Under the pieces are notes generated by a model. It saw only the letters and a list, made by a program, of their open reading frames with translations, was not told the origin of the DNA and ran no database searches. From Lophium mytilinum (taxonomy: Eukaryota; Ascomycota; Dothideomycetes; Mytilinidiales; Mytilinidiaceae), in contig MU004182.1 of NCBI GenBank assembly GCA_010093605.1, positions 839,032 to 903,031 on the forward strand: a stretch of DNA of 64,000 nucleotides. Direction: 5' to 3'. Positions 46,454-57,212 of this stretch are shown one piece after another; position 1 is the first letter of the stretch; each line of letters starts with the position of its first letter. A program made the position numbers and the translations under genes.

Positions 46454-49004
46454 ATGTCTGATAAATATCGCCCGAGCGCGCGGAGACCGCGTCGCGACCG
46501 CGGTCGTGAAGATGACCGTCCCCGCCAGGACTCCGACATGTACCGCTTTGGGGACGCCAACTCGTACAGGCCCGACGACACCTATAGCTATAGGCCTAGC
46601 GAGGGCTCGCGCGACCACTACTACCCTCCCCCCGACGACTCTTATGGTGGTGGTCCTCGTCGCGACCAGCGTGATGATTTCACCTTCCGCTCTGGCCAAG
46701 CTCCGGTTCAAAGCTACCCGATGAACAACGACAGTGAGAGACCTCAGCGAAGGCGCCAGGCTAAGAATCTTGATCGCGTGAACACCAGGTGGAAAGGACA
46801 CGGTGGAAAGTACAACGTGGCTCCGCATGAGCGAGCGCTATTCCAGCCTCGAGGAAGCACACCTGAACAAATGCTCGGCATGAATGAGGGATCCACTAAG
46901 TTCCTCACTTTGGGGAACTTTTCTGAGAGCGAGGATGAAGAGCACGGGCATAGCGCTCAGTCAGCCTCCGAAGAAGGTGATGGCCCTGCCTACAAGCGGA
47001 GCCGCCTGGCGGCGAAAGAACAAGACGAGGGCAACTCTGTGCCCAAGTGGTCTAACCCGGACCCTTACACGGTTGTGCCAGGCGAAGACATTAGCAAGAG
47101 AAAGAGGAAGGACATCGTCCAGTTGATTCGGAAATCCAAGATCTCTGCAGCCGAAGCAGCTGCAGAAACTAACGCCGTTGCTGATAACGATGACTTCATC
47201 TCGTTGGATGATGCTGAGCCAGCCCCTCGGGCCATCCCAACAGGGCCCTCTAGCTTCAGCCACCGCAATCACCTACTCTCTACTTACCCTCCGAATGCCC
47301 CAGGATCTGCTACCGAGCCCGTCAATGCTCGTTCTTTAGGCCCACCACCGTCGTTGCAGAGTAAGTCGATACCCCCGCCTCCATCTTCGCCTCCGCCTCC
47401 GCCACCACCTCCATCCTCGTTTCCACCACCACCTCCCCCGCCCGTTGTCGGGTCACTGAATCAATTGGCATCCCAAGTGCCCAGTTCTTCACGCCATGAG
47501 CAGCCGACTCTGTCGAACACTCAAGCAAGATTTCTGCCCCAAGACTTACAAAAACCGCAAGGCTCGCGTTCCGCACCTGCGCAAGAGCAGAGGTCAATGA
47601 AGCGTAAGCGTGACTACTATGAACTCGGGGATGTCATTCCAGAGTGGACACCCACTACGCCGCCCGAAGCCACCGCTCCCTGGACTGTCGTGGATCACTC
47701 CCATACAGAGGATATGGGTCATTGGTAAGCCTCAACAAGTCACGTCATGAAATCTTTGAGCTAATGGAAACTACTAGGCTTTCGAAAGAAATTTATGATT
47801 TTCACCAGTTCGTCAAGCCTCATGATTTCGAGAGAACGATTCGCAATGACCTCTACGAGCGCGTACGATCGTGCCTCGTGAACTCGCGCCACCTGGCGGA
47901 AGGGGACTTGCATTGCTTTGGATCGTACGCTGCAGGGCTCTACCTACCTACTGCTGATATGGATCTTGTGTATATCTCTAGAGACCATCTAGATGGCGGA
48001 CGAGCCCGAATTGACCCAAAAGCCGGCAAGCTCCTTTACAGGATTAGAAATGATCTACTCAATGCAGGGCTAGCGACTAGCTGCGAGGTCATTGCGAAAG
48101 CCAAAGTCCCTATCATCAAATTCGTTGACCAAGAGACCGGCATCAAGGTCGACATCTCGTTCGAAAAGCTCGACGGCCTCATGACCCAAGACTGTTTCGA
48201 GCAATGGAAGAGGGAATTTCCTATCATGCCTGCTCTCGTCACTCTTGTCAAGCAGTTCCTCCTCATGCGTGGCTTGAATGAAGTACGAGATGGTGGTCTT
48301 GGAGGGTTCTCCGTTATTTGTCTGGTTGTGCACATGCTTTACGTGGTTCCAGGCGTACAAAGCAAGAACATGGTACCGGAAGAACACCTCGGTCAGCTCT
48401 TTATGGAGTTCCTAGAGTTGTACGGAAAAAAGTTCAACCTCGCAACCACAGTTATCTCGATGAATCCGCCCATGTATCTGAAGAAGGCAAGTTCACCCGA
48501 ATTCCCGGACCTGGTAAAACTAACAGCTTCTAGGGAGCGTACAACGTTGACGGAAGACAATCGAAGCCCGACAACATCACTATCATTGATCCCAATCGGC
48601 CCACAAACGACATCTCTGGCGGATCTAAGAACGTCAAGTTGATATTCCGTCTGTTTGCCCAGGCTCATGACAAGTTGCAAAAACGCATGGCAGAGTTGCA
48701 AAGCAACCGTTCGAGATTTGGAAGCATTCTGGAGGTCGTGTTCGCAGGCAAATACTCCATCTACTTGGGCCAGCGCGCTCACTTGAAGTCGATTTACGAG
48801 GAATACTTCTCTGGAGTATCTCCGAGACACGACTACCCGGCTCAAGGTCGCCAGGATCAAGGACATCAAACTTCAGGGTATCAGATTCAGGGTAATCAGA
48901 ACCAAGAAAACCAAAATAAGCTAAATCGGAGTAAAGGACCTACGACTACTAAGAAAGGCTCGAGTCGCGGACGTCAAGGCCCACCCCGCGGTCGTAATCG
49001 CTGA
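46454..49004 (+). CDS. Non-canonical poly(A) polymerase TRF4/TRF5 (Cid14, TRAMP complex)
   Basis: Nuclear nucleotidyltransferase that oligoadenylates aberrant RNAs for the exosome. Exons 46454-47724, 47778-48486 and 48534-49004 join in frame to 816 residues. The N-terminal half is disordered: RS/RD-rich start MSDKYRPSARRPRRDRGRED, then a poly-Pro run (47370-47450). A conserved linker (DVIPEWTPTTPPEATAPWT) leads into the core: LSKEIYDFHQFVKPHDFERT, active site FGSYAAGLYLPTADMDLVY (GS about 472-473, Asp about 484 and 486), third acidic residue in GIKVDISFE, and GGLGGFSVICLVVHML plus DPNRPTNDISGG of the PAP-associated domain. The tail has Gln/Asn-rich and RGRQGPPRGRNR basic segments. The second intron uses a GC donor (see findings). 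The Met at 46454 has a good context (gccatgtc). Confidence 0.93.
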
Positions 49005-49913
49005 TCCGTTCCCGTGCCCGAGACTGTATACTTTTGACGAGAAGACGAGGTGAGTTCGGTCCTACGTGTCAGGTGGATTTTAGCAGATAATCTGCCACGT
49101 GACCAGTGTCTTTTAGGACCATGACGGCGTCTGTACTATTACCGACTTATTGGCGGTCAAGCTAGAATTTTATGGATGCTGCTCGCGAAGGAGGCTACAC
49201 ACGAAAGTGTACACGAGTCCTGGACTGCCGCACTCTTGTGCAGGCTAGTCTATGCGTTCGTCTCTCCCACGAACGGCTATAGCTTTCACGGATGTTTATT
49301 ATGAAGGAGGGCACACACTATAGTGTGCGTGAGTACTGGACTCTAATGCACTGTCGTGCGGTCTAGTCCATGCGATCACCTCCACGACCGGATATGGCGT
49401 TGCTTAATGAACACTTACCAATACCCTAAGATCCCTTCCCGGATACTTGTCTCCTTCTTTTCCTCTCCCTTTACTTTAATATGTATACTAGGACTTTTTT
49501 CATGGCTTCTTTACGCCTCCTCCTCTTTTCTCCTTTTCTAGGACTCCACTGACGTGCATTCTTCGCTGCCAGGATGGCGTTGCTAGCTGACCTCGTGACA
49601 CTCAATTTAGGTTTCTACATTCATGAACGATGAAGCCTTCTGGCTACTGGCTTCTGAATGCTTGCATTAGCCTCGATCGCTATGCGAATGTGCACTCTCG
49701 CCTTCTTGCTTCGGCAGTGGGCCCTTTTCTCATTGAATGCACTCGCTTTATGCGGGGCTTCGAAGAGGAAATCGCTGCATTTATCTCATGGGGCCCGGTT
49801 TTAGACTTGGCAGGTATCTCGAATGCGAATGTCTGCAGCAGGTACGTGTAACTTCATCATCATAGGCTTACGCTACCGCAGTTAATAAATCTTTATAAAC
49901 TCCACACTCCATC
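49005..49913. other. Noncoding region with tandem structured repeat
   Basis: About 0.9 kb between the 3' ends of TRF4 (plus) and the MFS gene (minus). It holds the duplicated stem-loop element at 49175-49407 and T-rich sequence after 49440. No coding frame is supported. Confidence 0.5.
49175..49407 (+). repeat. Tandem duplication (about 116-bp period) of a hairpin-forming element
   Basis: Copy 1 is 49175-49290 and copy 2 is 49291-49407; both start gatg. Shared blocks in order: gaaggagg, acacac, agtgt, gagt, ctggact, gcact, gtgc, ctagtc, atgcg, ctc, cacga, cgg and tat. Each copy can fold one hairpin of cacac-(4 nt loop)-gtgt type, with loop gaaa in copy 1 and tata in copy 2. A second hairpin has a gcac/gtgc inner stem (loops tctt and tgtc) inside an outer ggact/agtc(c or t) stem. 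Divergence is about 30%, but the stems are kept. Confidence 0.7.
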
Positions 49914-51809
49914 TCACAACGCCCACTTCGCCCTTCCCTCCTCCCTCAAGCTCCGCCGGTTCAGCGCGCGATAATACCCCCACAACCCCACACAGCCCGC
50001 GGCAACGAAGAACAGCAGTCCGGCATTCGTCCAGTGGCCTGTCGGATACCCTTTCTCCTTCTCATTAGCCTTGTAGATCCACACGCCCGCAATCTGCCCA
50101 GGCGCGCCGAACGAGATGTTCAGTGCAATGGCAAGTCCTGCAGCACCCGTGCTATGCAGGTTCGAAGACAGCCAACCCAGCAGCGGCGGGATGCACGAGA
50201 AGGCGCCCGACGCCGCGACAATGAGGCACCCGTAGCGCTGCGTGTACGCGTCCGGGGGTAGTACGGCGGACGCGAGAAATCCCGCCGCGCCGATGGTCGC
50301 GAAGAGCGCGGAGTGCAGGGCGCGCGCGTTGAAGTGGTCGGCGGACCAGCTGACGAGCAGCGTGACGACGTAGGCGACGGCGTAGGGCGGCACGGTCATG
50401 AGCTGGGCTTGCAGGCCCTTGTAGTTCAGGCCGGAGGTGATGGAGGGCGTGAAGAGGGAGAGGCTGCTAAAGGGGGTCGAGATGCCGAAGTAGATGGCGT
50501 AGTGCGCGTACAGCCGCCAGTCGGTGAGGGTTTCCCTGGCTTCTTTCCAGGTGGTCCGGGCGGAGCCTTTGGAGCCTTCGAGGCGGAGGCGCGAGATGGC
50601 GTTGGCGCGCTCCGAGGGGGTCAGCCATTGGGCGGTTTCGGGGTAGTCGGGGAGGAAGAAGAAGACGAAGATGGAGGAGAGGCAGCTGGGGATGCCTTCG
50701 AGGATGAAGAGCCAGCGCCAGGCGGAGAGCTTGGAGGTGCCGTTCATGTGGCCGACGCCGTAGGCGATTGCTCCTCCGAAGGCGCCGGCGAGGGTCGCGG
50801 AGGCGAGGATGGCGGCGACACGGATGGAGCGCTCGTCGGTGCGGTACCAGAATGTGAGGTAGTAGACTAGGCCGGGGAAGAGGCCAGCTGGGCGGTGGTT
50901 AGCGGACGGTACAGTACTGGTTGTAATTTAAAGTACGCAGGCATAGCGATGCCTGGGTGCCGCTTTTGAAGTCAAACACCACTGTCGGAAGCACCCTGGT
51001 GCCATGAATCCGGCCGGTCAAGATGCAGCTCCAGTCCCGCCGCTTAGAACTTGATATCGCGATAGAGCTCAGGAATTCTGTGGGAATGCCCCAAGCAGTG
51101 CGCAATGATTGTACACAAACTTATGGCCTCATAGTTGGAATCAAATGGTCATTCTCACCTTCAAATACACCAAGCAGGAATCTGATTGCAGTTACAGCGC
51201 CGTAGGAATGGGCTCCTCCGAGCCCCATAGTGACAGCTCCCCATGATAGCATCAGAAACGCGATCCACTTAGAAGGGGAGAGCCTCTTCAAGAGGATGTT
51301 CGAGGGGACTTCGAAGAGGCTGCCAAAGCATCGGTCAGTGATGGACTATGCTACAATTAGAAAGCTGGCACAAGCGCACTTACGCATATGCGATGAGAAA
51401 CACCATCAAGGCAATGGTGTACTGAAAATTGCTCATTTTCGTCTGCGAGAGTAGGTCATCTTTGGTGGCCGCATTGAGGACTTTTGCATTTCTTGAAAAC
51501 CATATTGATCAGCCAGGTTTACACATCGGTCTTTCGAAGCGCCATTTACCCAATGTTGGACCGATCAAGGTAGCATAGTAGATAGATAGCGGCACAAAGT
51601 GGAACAATCCTCAAGTCTTGTTTCCAGACCAGGGCCTTCCTAACTGCAGGATCTAATTCTGTCGGAGGTTCCTCAGAGTTCTGTGGTCGTGAGATTACTA
51701 GGCATTCAAGTAGAAAGCTGTATGAACGGTGTGTTACCTCTTTCCCGACTTCAACATCATCTACGTATGCAGGGGCCCGCATTTTGGAGTCACCGTCGAC
51801 TTCAGCCAT
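49914..51809 (-). CDS. MFS transporter, Dal5/allantoate permease-like (anion:cation symporter family)
   Basis: Plasma-membrane 12-TM transporter of the fungal ACS family (allantoate, nicotinate, vitamin or similar organic anions). The first exon (51809 onward) reads MAEVDGDSKMRAPAYVDDVE; a 57-bp intron that keeps frame when retained separates EVGKE from NSEEPPTELDP. Then come DLRIVPLCAAIYLLCYLDRS of TM1, ALFEVPSNILLKR, RFLLGVFE, the long intron, GLFPGLVYYLTFWY, a signature of the family, LFILEGIPSCLSSIFVFFFL, PETAQWLTPSER and the C-terminal TMs ending RALNRRSLREEGRAKWAL. The intron between about 50893 and 51155 is about 265 bp, against about 50 bp for the others. The exact exon count in 50890-51550 is not fully fixed. 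The substrate cannot be told. Confidence 0.87.
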
Positions 51810-52836
51810 TTTGAAAATTTGATTGGGGGATTAGTCGAAGGAGAGTAGTCAAAGGAGGATATGAGAAGAAGATCAAGAAGGGTGGTAATTCTGCGCGGTC
51901 CTTGATATCCCGAGCTGCGGGGAGGGGTTCAGTATTTGAAGGATTCCAGGCTATTGATGATGTGGGGATCGTGACGGGGTCAACTGCAGGGCATAGGCCG
52001 AATCACTTCCTCTGAATTGCCGATCCTTCACCACTCTTCGCTTTTCCTCCCGTTTGTATGACTCGCCGGATCGGTTGTTGACGCTTGAGCGGCCTACTTC
52101 TTGCTTTCTATCAAACTAGCATTGCAAGTGCTCCGCGATGGAACCGGACCCACTACAAGGCGGTTCACCGCTGCATGAGGAGCCTCGTAGTATCACTAGA
52201 TTTCCGAGTAAGGAAGAAGTTTGGCATTTTGGACAACGAGTAACTCGCGAGGCTACCCGGAAAGCATTAGCAGGGTGTACGCAGATCAGAAGTGTATTCA
52301 CCGGCCACGATTTCTAGTAGTACGGTGTAGTCCCATGAATAGTAGCAGGAAAGTGTACAGATGTCTATGACAAGGCACTGAAGACCGAAACCTGGAATTT
52401 CCAAACAACAAGCCGAAGTCCTGGTCATCCAAATGAAGGGATTGGCATGTGTTGTTTCCATCAGCGAGAGTCTGATGTGAGAATAGTGTTGGTGGCGTAC
52501 TCGCAAGCTCTGGCACGTGACTAGCCTTCTTTCACATGGGACCGCGATGGCTTGAACCTCGTGGGGGCCTATCATGACGCCGACGCAGCCAACGCTTCAG
52601 TATTTCTTCTATCGCTCGCCCGGAGAAAGCAAACACATGTTCGGACAAGTATCTGCTGTCTTTCCACGCATCCCGTCCCATCTCTCCGCGGCTGCGCCTC
52701 TTCGCCTCTCACGGCAGGCGCTGGCGATGACGCAGTAAAGCGTAGACTGCATGGCAGCATTTGGTAAGAAGACAGCGAGGGGTGCGCGCAGAGCTCAGTC
52801 CACTAACACCTCGCAGACACTCCCTGGTTAGATCAT
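51810..52836. other. Divergent intergenic region, MFS / PEX30-like
   Basis: About 1 kb holding both promoters. Minus-strand frames at 52267-52575 look like chance. No element recognised. Confidence 0.5.
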
Positions 52837-54558
52837 ATGTCCACTCCATCCCACCCAGCCGAAGATGGAGGTGCCTCTCCCCAGCCCAACGGGGATCCTA
52901 ATCCGCCCACCTTCGCTGCCTTCGCGCCAACGACTCTGGGACAGTCTACGCCTCACGCAAAGCTCCGATCTACCATTCTAGTACACCAAAAGTCGCCGCT
53001 GCTGGTCGCGACACCTCCACAAATCACCCGCGTACTAGCCTACTCGCATCCTTTCCTCGTCCCTCTCAACAAAGTCGTGGGCCTCCTCACCTGGACAACG
53101 GGGGATCCATGGGAAAGCTTCCTGCTCGTCGCAGCATTCTGGGCCATCACTATATACGGGGATGCTGTTATACGCTGGACAGGACCCTTGGTGGTGGTGT
53201 TCGGCCTCATATTTGGCATGTATGCGCGGCGGTATTCCCCATTGTCATCCACTGGTTGGATGGGAGAGAAAGGGCAGAAGGGACACAAACGAGCCGAGTC
53301 AGAAGGAAGCACGCGACATCACAAGAGCCTAGACGAGATTGTGGACACCCTCAAGCTGCTCACGTCGCGGTGTAACATACTCCTAGACCCAATGCTACGC
53401 TTGACCGACTTCCTCTCCACGCAGAGAACTGCCACCTCGGCAAGCACGAGACCCGCCCTTACAACTTTGTTCATCCGAATATCATTCGTCACACCCGTTT
53501 GGATCATCCTAACCTTACCACCGCTGTATATCATCACTACTAAGAGAGTCATTGTTACTTTTGGTACATTAGTCCTCAGTTGGCATTCGAGGCCCGCAAG
53601 GGTCTCACGGACGATACTATGGCGATCGAAAACCGTTAGGAGAGTCTGTACAACAATCACCGGCCTGGATTTCGGGGAACCGGTGCCGAAGAATAGCGAC
53701 GGGGCTCCTGCGTTGCCGAAAAGAACCAAGACGGCACAGGAGATCGCGGCGTCTCTAGTTGCAAAGCGACGACCAGACTCTCCAGGGATTCGATTCACTT
53801 TCACACTCTTCGAAAACCAACGGAGATGGCTTGGGATTGGATGGACCGCTTCTATGCTCGCTTACGAACGAGCCTCTTGGACAGATGAGCACCTCAATCC
53901 GGCCCCATCGAAGGACTCCTTCGATCTACCTGACGTCGAAGGAGGACATGCGAGATGGCGTTGGGCGGAAGAAAGCGAATGGCGAATCGACGGTTACAAT
54001 GATGACTCAAGTGACGATGAGAGCAAAAGAGCTGCCAAGGAGGAAGCGGCTGGATGGATTTACTATGATAATAAAGTGAGGCCACCAATCCAAATCCAGC
54101 TACGCCCCAAAAGATGCTAATTCACGTGTTAGTGGCGAGACGGACGGCGGGGTCTAGACGGTTGGGGCCGATACACGCGACGCAGGAAGTGGTGCAGAGA
54201 CGCAGAACTGGTAGAGGTCACCCCATCCACTGAGATAACACCCTCGCCAACGCCCAAGGTCAACCCAGCTGGAGACGTAGCTCTTCCAGACGTCGAATCA
54301 AGCCAATTGAGCGAGCCAACACCGGCAGGTGGTAAGGACATCGAAACGGCAAGCAGCAAATCCCGCAAACGGCGTTGGTTCAAAAAGAGCCATGACGAAG
54401 GGAAACCTCCCGGGAAACCTCCTAGCGATAAGAGCTCGACGATGGCGAGCTCGAGCAGCCTGGAGCTGAACGAGGAAGAAGACGTGCACTCGCCTCTGAA
54501 CCAGGATCGAGAGAACGAATGGGGTCTGAATGATGACATCCGAATGACTCTAGGGTAG
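52837..54558 (+). CDS. PEX30/31/32-like peroxin with DysF domain
   Basis: Integral ER/peroxisome membrane protein of the Pex28-32/Pex24 family, controlling peroxisome number and biogenesis at ER contact sites. Exons 52837-54075 and 54133-54558 join in frame (57-bp intron, YYDNK-WRDGRRG) to 554 residues. The N-terminal membrane region includes HQKSPLLVATPPQITRVLAY, then TGDPWESFLLVAAFWAITIY and VVFGLIFGMYARRY, plus a later hydrophobic pair around ISFVTPVWIILTLPPLYIIT. The DysF domain starts FENQRRWLGIGWTASMLAYE and reads DVEGGHARWRWAEESEWRID, then GWIYYDNKW and DGWGRYTRRRKWCRDAEL, completed only by the second exon. The acidic Ser-rich tail (SSLELNEEEDVHSPL) is likely disordered. Which of Pex30/31/32 it matches cannot be told. 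Confidence 0.92.
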
Positions 54559-55376
54559 CCCTCGGGCATGTGGTGTGTATACGGGGTTTGTGCGTTGCAT
54601 GCTGCGAGCGCTCATTTGACGGACTCTCTCTCTATCAATGCTGTATCACCATTGTTGGCGGAACCTTTCGGCAGGCGGGTTTTTTCCGTTGTTGCATGTG
54701 TAGGACGTTGGGGAGCGGTTGGCATTCGACATAAAGCAGTAGCTTCTATAATCCAGCTAATGTATGATTTAGCGCTTCCTTCCGTCACTAGTATTCTCCC
54801 TAGTAGGCCCAGTTTTCTCCTACTCTTCCTCCCACTACCCATTCCTGTGTAGCAGACCGTAAAAGAAAGCCATGTTCCTTATTTGCACACCCCTATCCCT
54901 ACTCTACCTGCAGCGCCTTCGACGCGCTCATCACCAGCCCCCGCCAGCGTATAGGATCCAAAGGCGTCGTGCCGGCTCCGCATCCTGCACGACGCAGTGT
55001 GTGTGGCGTTGGTGCATGCTCGTGCTTCTCGTCATGTTGAGTCGTCGAGCGCCCCGCTTGGCGGTTGCACAGAACCCCACCGCGCGGCCTGCAGAACCGC
55101 GGCTGCGGAATTTGCTATCGCAGCGGCCATGACACATTGGCTCGGGGGCACGCTGGGTTGGCGGGGTTTTCCGGCGTTGTGCTTGCATATCGTACGTGAG
55201 GGGGTCGTGCCGTTGTTGGGGGAGGGAGGCGAGGATGTATAAAGGAGTGGGTGGGCTCCCCCTCCGGCTTTCTTTGTGCTGAGAGGTATAAGTTGTTAAA
55301 GATATCAACCCAGTAACTATATATCACTCGATTGCAACCACTACTACGTCAGACGCTAAATATCAGTGCTATCATC
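54559..55376. other. Intergenic, promoter side of metallothionein gene 1
   Basis: About 820 bp. The right part holds the TATAAA candidate (55238) and a CT-rich leader. The rest shows only chance frames. Confidence 0.5.
55238..55243 (+). promoter_or_regulatory. TATA box candidate for metallothionein gene 1
   Basis: TATAAA 139 bp upstream of the ATG at 55377. The minus-strand metallothionein gene has the same hexamer at nearly the same distance. A further TATATAT lies at 55318-55324, which is too close to the start codon for a usual leader. Confidence 0.45.
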
Positions 55377-55584
55377 ATGTCTCCGTGGTAAGAAGACCTG
55401 AACCCAGCTGAAGGGTCTTTTGTGTCATCCTCCGCATTGGCTAATCGAGCGCTGTAGTGATTGTTCCACCTGCTCTTGCAAAGGCGACTGCAATACTTGC
55501 AGCTGCAGCACTTGCGGCGTAAGTCTCGAGACTACCAGTGGGCTTCTATGGGATTGCAGCTAACAAAGAGGTTGGATAGCATTG
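55377..55584 (+). CDS. Metallothionein-like Cys-rich peptide (gene 1), C-terminus unresolved
   Basis: A tiny copper/zinc-binding-type peptide hidden by introns. Exon 1 is 11 bp (55377-55387: ATG TCT CCG TG) before a gtaaga donor. A 70-bp intron with ctaat branch and tgtag acceptor leads to exon 2 (55458-55518), which encodes CDCSTCSCKGDCNTC then SCSTCG, eight Cys in CxC/CxxC spacing. A gtaagtc donor follows at 55519. The last exon is uncertain: a tag acceptor at about 55579-55581, following the ctaac at about 55560, would add one residue then a stop at about 55584. Using cag at about 55560 would give a long, unlikely tail to 55667. The plan matches gene 2 (Gly codon, gtaag donor, one-residue last exon). 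It is convergent with gene 2. Confidence 0.75.
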
Positions 55585-56202
55585 AGCCCACAGAGCGTTC
55601 GCCGGTCATGAAAGACAAAGCGGCTCGGGTTGGAGGGAAGGGCGTTAGGGGTGCTTGTCAGCAATAGGGTGGATAGTTGACTCCACAGAGCCTGTACGGT
55701 CATTCATCCATGCGGAGGGAGTTTCGGTTTGTTCAAATCAAAACGGCCTCTTGAAAAGGGTATTTCAGTAACTGTATCATTCTGCGATTTTCGAGCGTGA
55801 GACTGACGATTCTTGCGTGATTGTGAAATAGACTGCAGTCTGTCAAGGCTGGAATGGTGTTACGCGTTGAGTCTTATTGAGGTTCATGTCACGTCAAAGC
55901 ACGTGGTCAAGGCAAGAGGTGGAACAAGGGGTTTGGTCAAGTGGATTTTATTGAGCCAAATCTAGTTTGCTGACGCCGTCGAGTGTATCCTCCTAGTTGT
56001 GTGCTAGCATCAAAAAGACATGTTTTTCTCGTCTGGGTATATTGAAAGCGGCACGCTCGAGTCGTGAAAGGAGTGAAGCCGAGGTGCAAGAGGGAGAGGA
56101 ACATGGCCCGTCGAGTTGTCGTTTTCAGAGGCGGGCCGGGAGAAGGGTTCTGCTAGGCAAGGAGAGGTACAGCGAGTGGAGGTTGGCGCGTGGTGAAGGG
56201 GT
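55585..56202. other. Intergenic between convergent metallothionein genes
   Basis: About 620 bp of 3' flank for both genes. Nothing else was recognised; the frame at 55997-56227 looks like chance. Confidence 0.5.
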
Positions 56203-56328
56203 TTATTTCTGTTCAAGATGTCAGTGATTGTATACATGGGGGCGCGGTCAGATGGATAGGCTTACGCCGCAGGTGCAGCTTTCTCCGCATCCGCACTTGT
56301 CGCCGCAGGAGCATCCGTGGCCTGTCAT
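56203..56328 (-). CDS. Metallothionein-like Cys-rich peptide (gene 2)
   Basis: Two exons: 56328-56266 (21 codons) and a last exon that supplies only one Lys and the stop (AAA TAA, 56208-56203), across a 57-bp intron with gtaagc donor, ctgac branch and aacag acceptor. The 22-residue product opens MTGHGCSCGDKCGCG and ends CTCGK. It has six Cys in three CxC pairs and no aromatic residues. Size, CxC spacing and the CGK-type end match the short copper metallothioneins of filamentous ascomycetes (Neurospora type). If the intron were retained the peptide would end CTCGVSLSI. It probably buffers copper in the cytosol; metal specificity is inferred only. Confidence 0.88.
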
Positions 56329-57212
56329 GTTTGCGAGTAATCGGGTGGTCTGGTTGAAAGAGAGAGGTTGGTGGAGTGTGTGTGCGTTGATGTTTGTAGT
56401 AGTAGTAAAGAGAATGTGTTCACTGTTGCTTGTTGTTCGAGGCAGAGAGGCGGGGTACTGGGTCTTTATATTGCCCCTCCAACGCACAGGCCGAGTGAGA
56501 TAGATTGAGCGAGATGTGCGGCGGCTAGGGCTTGGGCATCCACTTCTTTTGCCACTCGCCCCTCGCCATCCTTGGAAAATCCATTGCTTGGCCTTCTCTA
56601 AACAGGGCCATGCCACTCTTTCCAGGCTTCGACACGACCATCACAGCCCAATCAGCGCGTCAACGTTATGCTGAGCACGTTTTTGGTGCGTCCTGTGTCG
56701 CGGGGCTACGCATGGATGCATGTCATACCGAGGGGTGACTGGTTGCGGGCTTTGTGCGCGTGGAGCGGCAAGGTCACTCGGGAAGTCGGTTCTGTGACTG
56801 CGCTGTTTATGCTATCGTCTTGCTGTTTGCGGCACTCTGTTTTGCCCGAATTTGGGCGAAGTGGTGTGGAGCACTTTGAGAGGTTTCTGCGCTATGTTTG
56901 CTCTTACATACTAGGCTCCCTCAAACAGCGGCATACATGCGTACACGTACGGGAGCTTCTTCAAGAATAAGACGCGTGAACAGTAGATGTCCCGAGAAAC
57001 CCCCTTGGACCCTTCGAGGTTGCGGCCCGCTGCATGGCGTCCAACCCCTGACTCCACCACAATCGTTAACGCGGGGTAGGTAGATAACGCTCGTGAAACG
57101 CCATGAAGGCATTCTTATGGCATCGGTATGACGCTGGAATATCGAATAAGGTCAGTGCGGTGAGCATCTCGGCGGCGATGACAATCAATATCTTTCCCAT
57201 CTCTATTCCGCA
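56329..57212. other. Intergenic, promoter of metallothionein gene 2 and GFA gene
   Basis: About 880 bp. On the minus strand a C/T-rich leader precedes the metallothionein start, and a TATAAA lies at 56470-56465. The rest has chance frames only. Confidence 0.5.
56465..56470 (-). promoter_or_regulatory. TATA box candidate for metallothionein gene 2
   Basis: TATAAA on the minus strand, 142 bp upstream of the ATG at 56328. It is followed by a CT/CA-rich leader without other ATGs in the first part. The spacing is close to that of gene 1. Confidence 0.5.
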
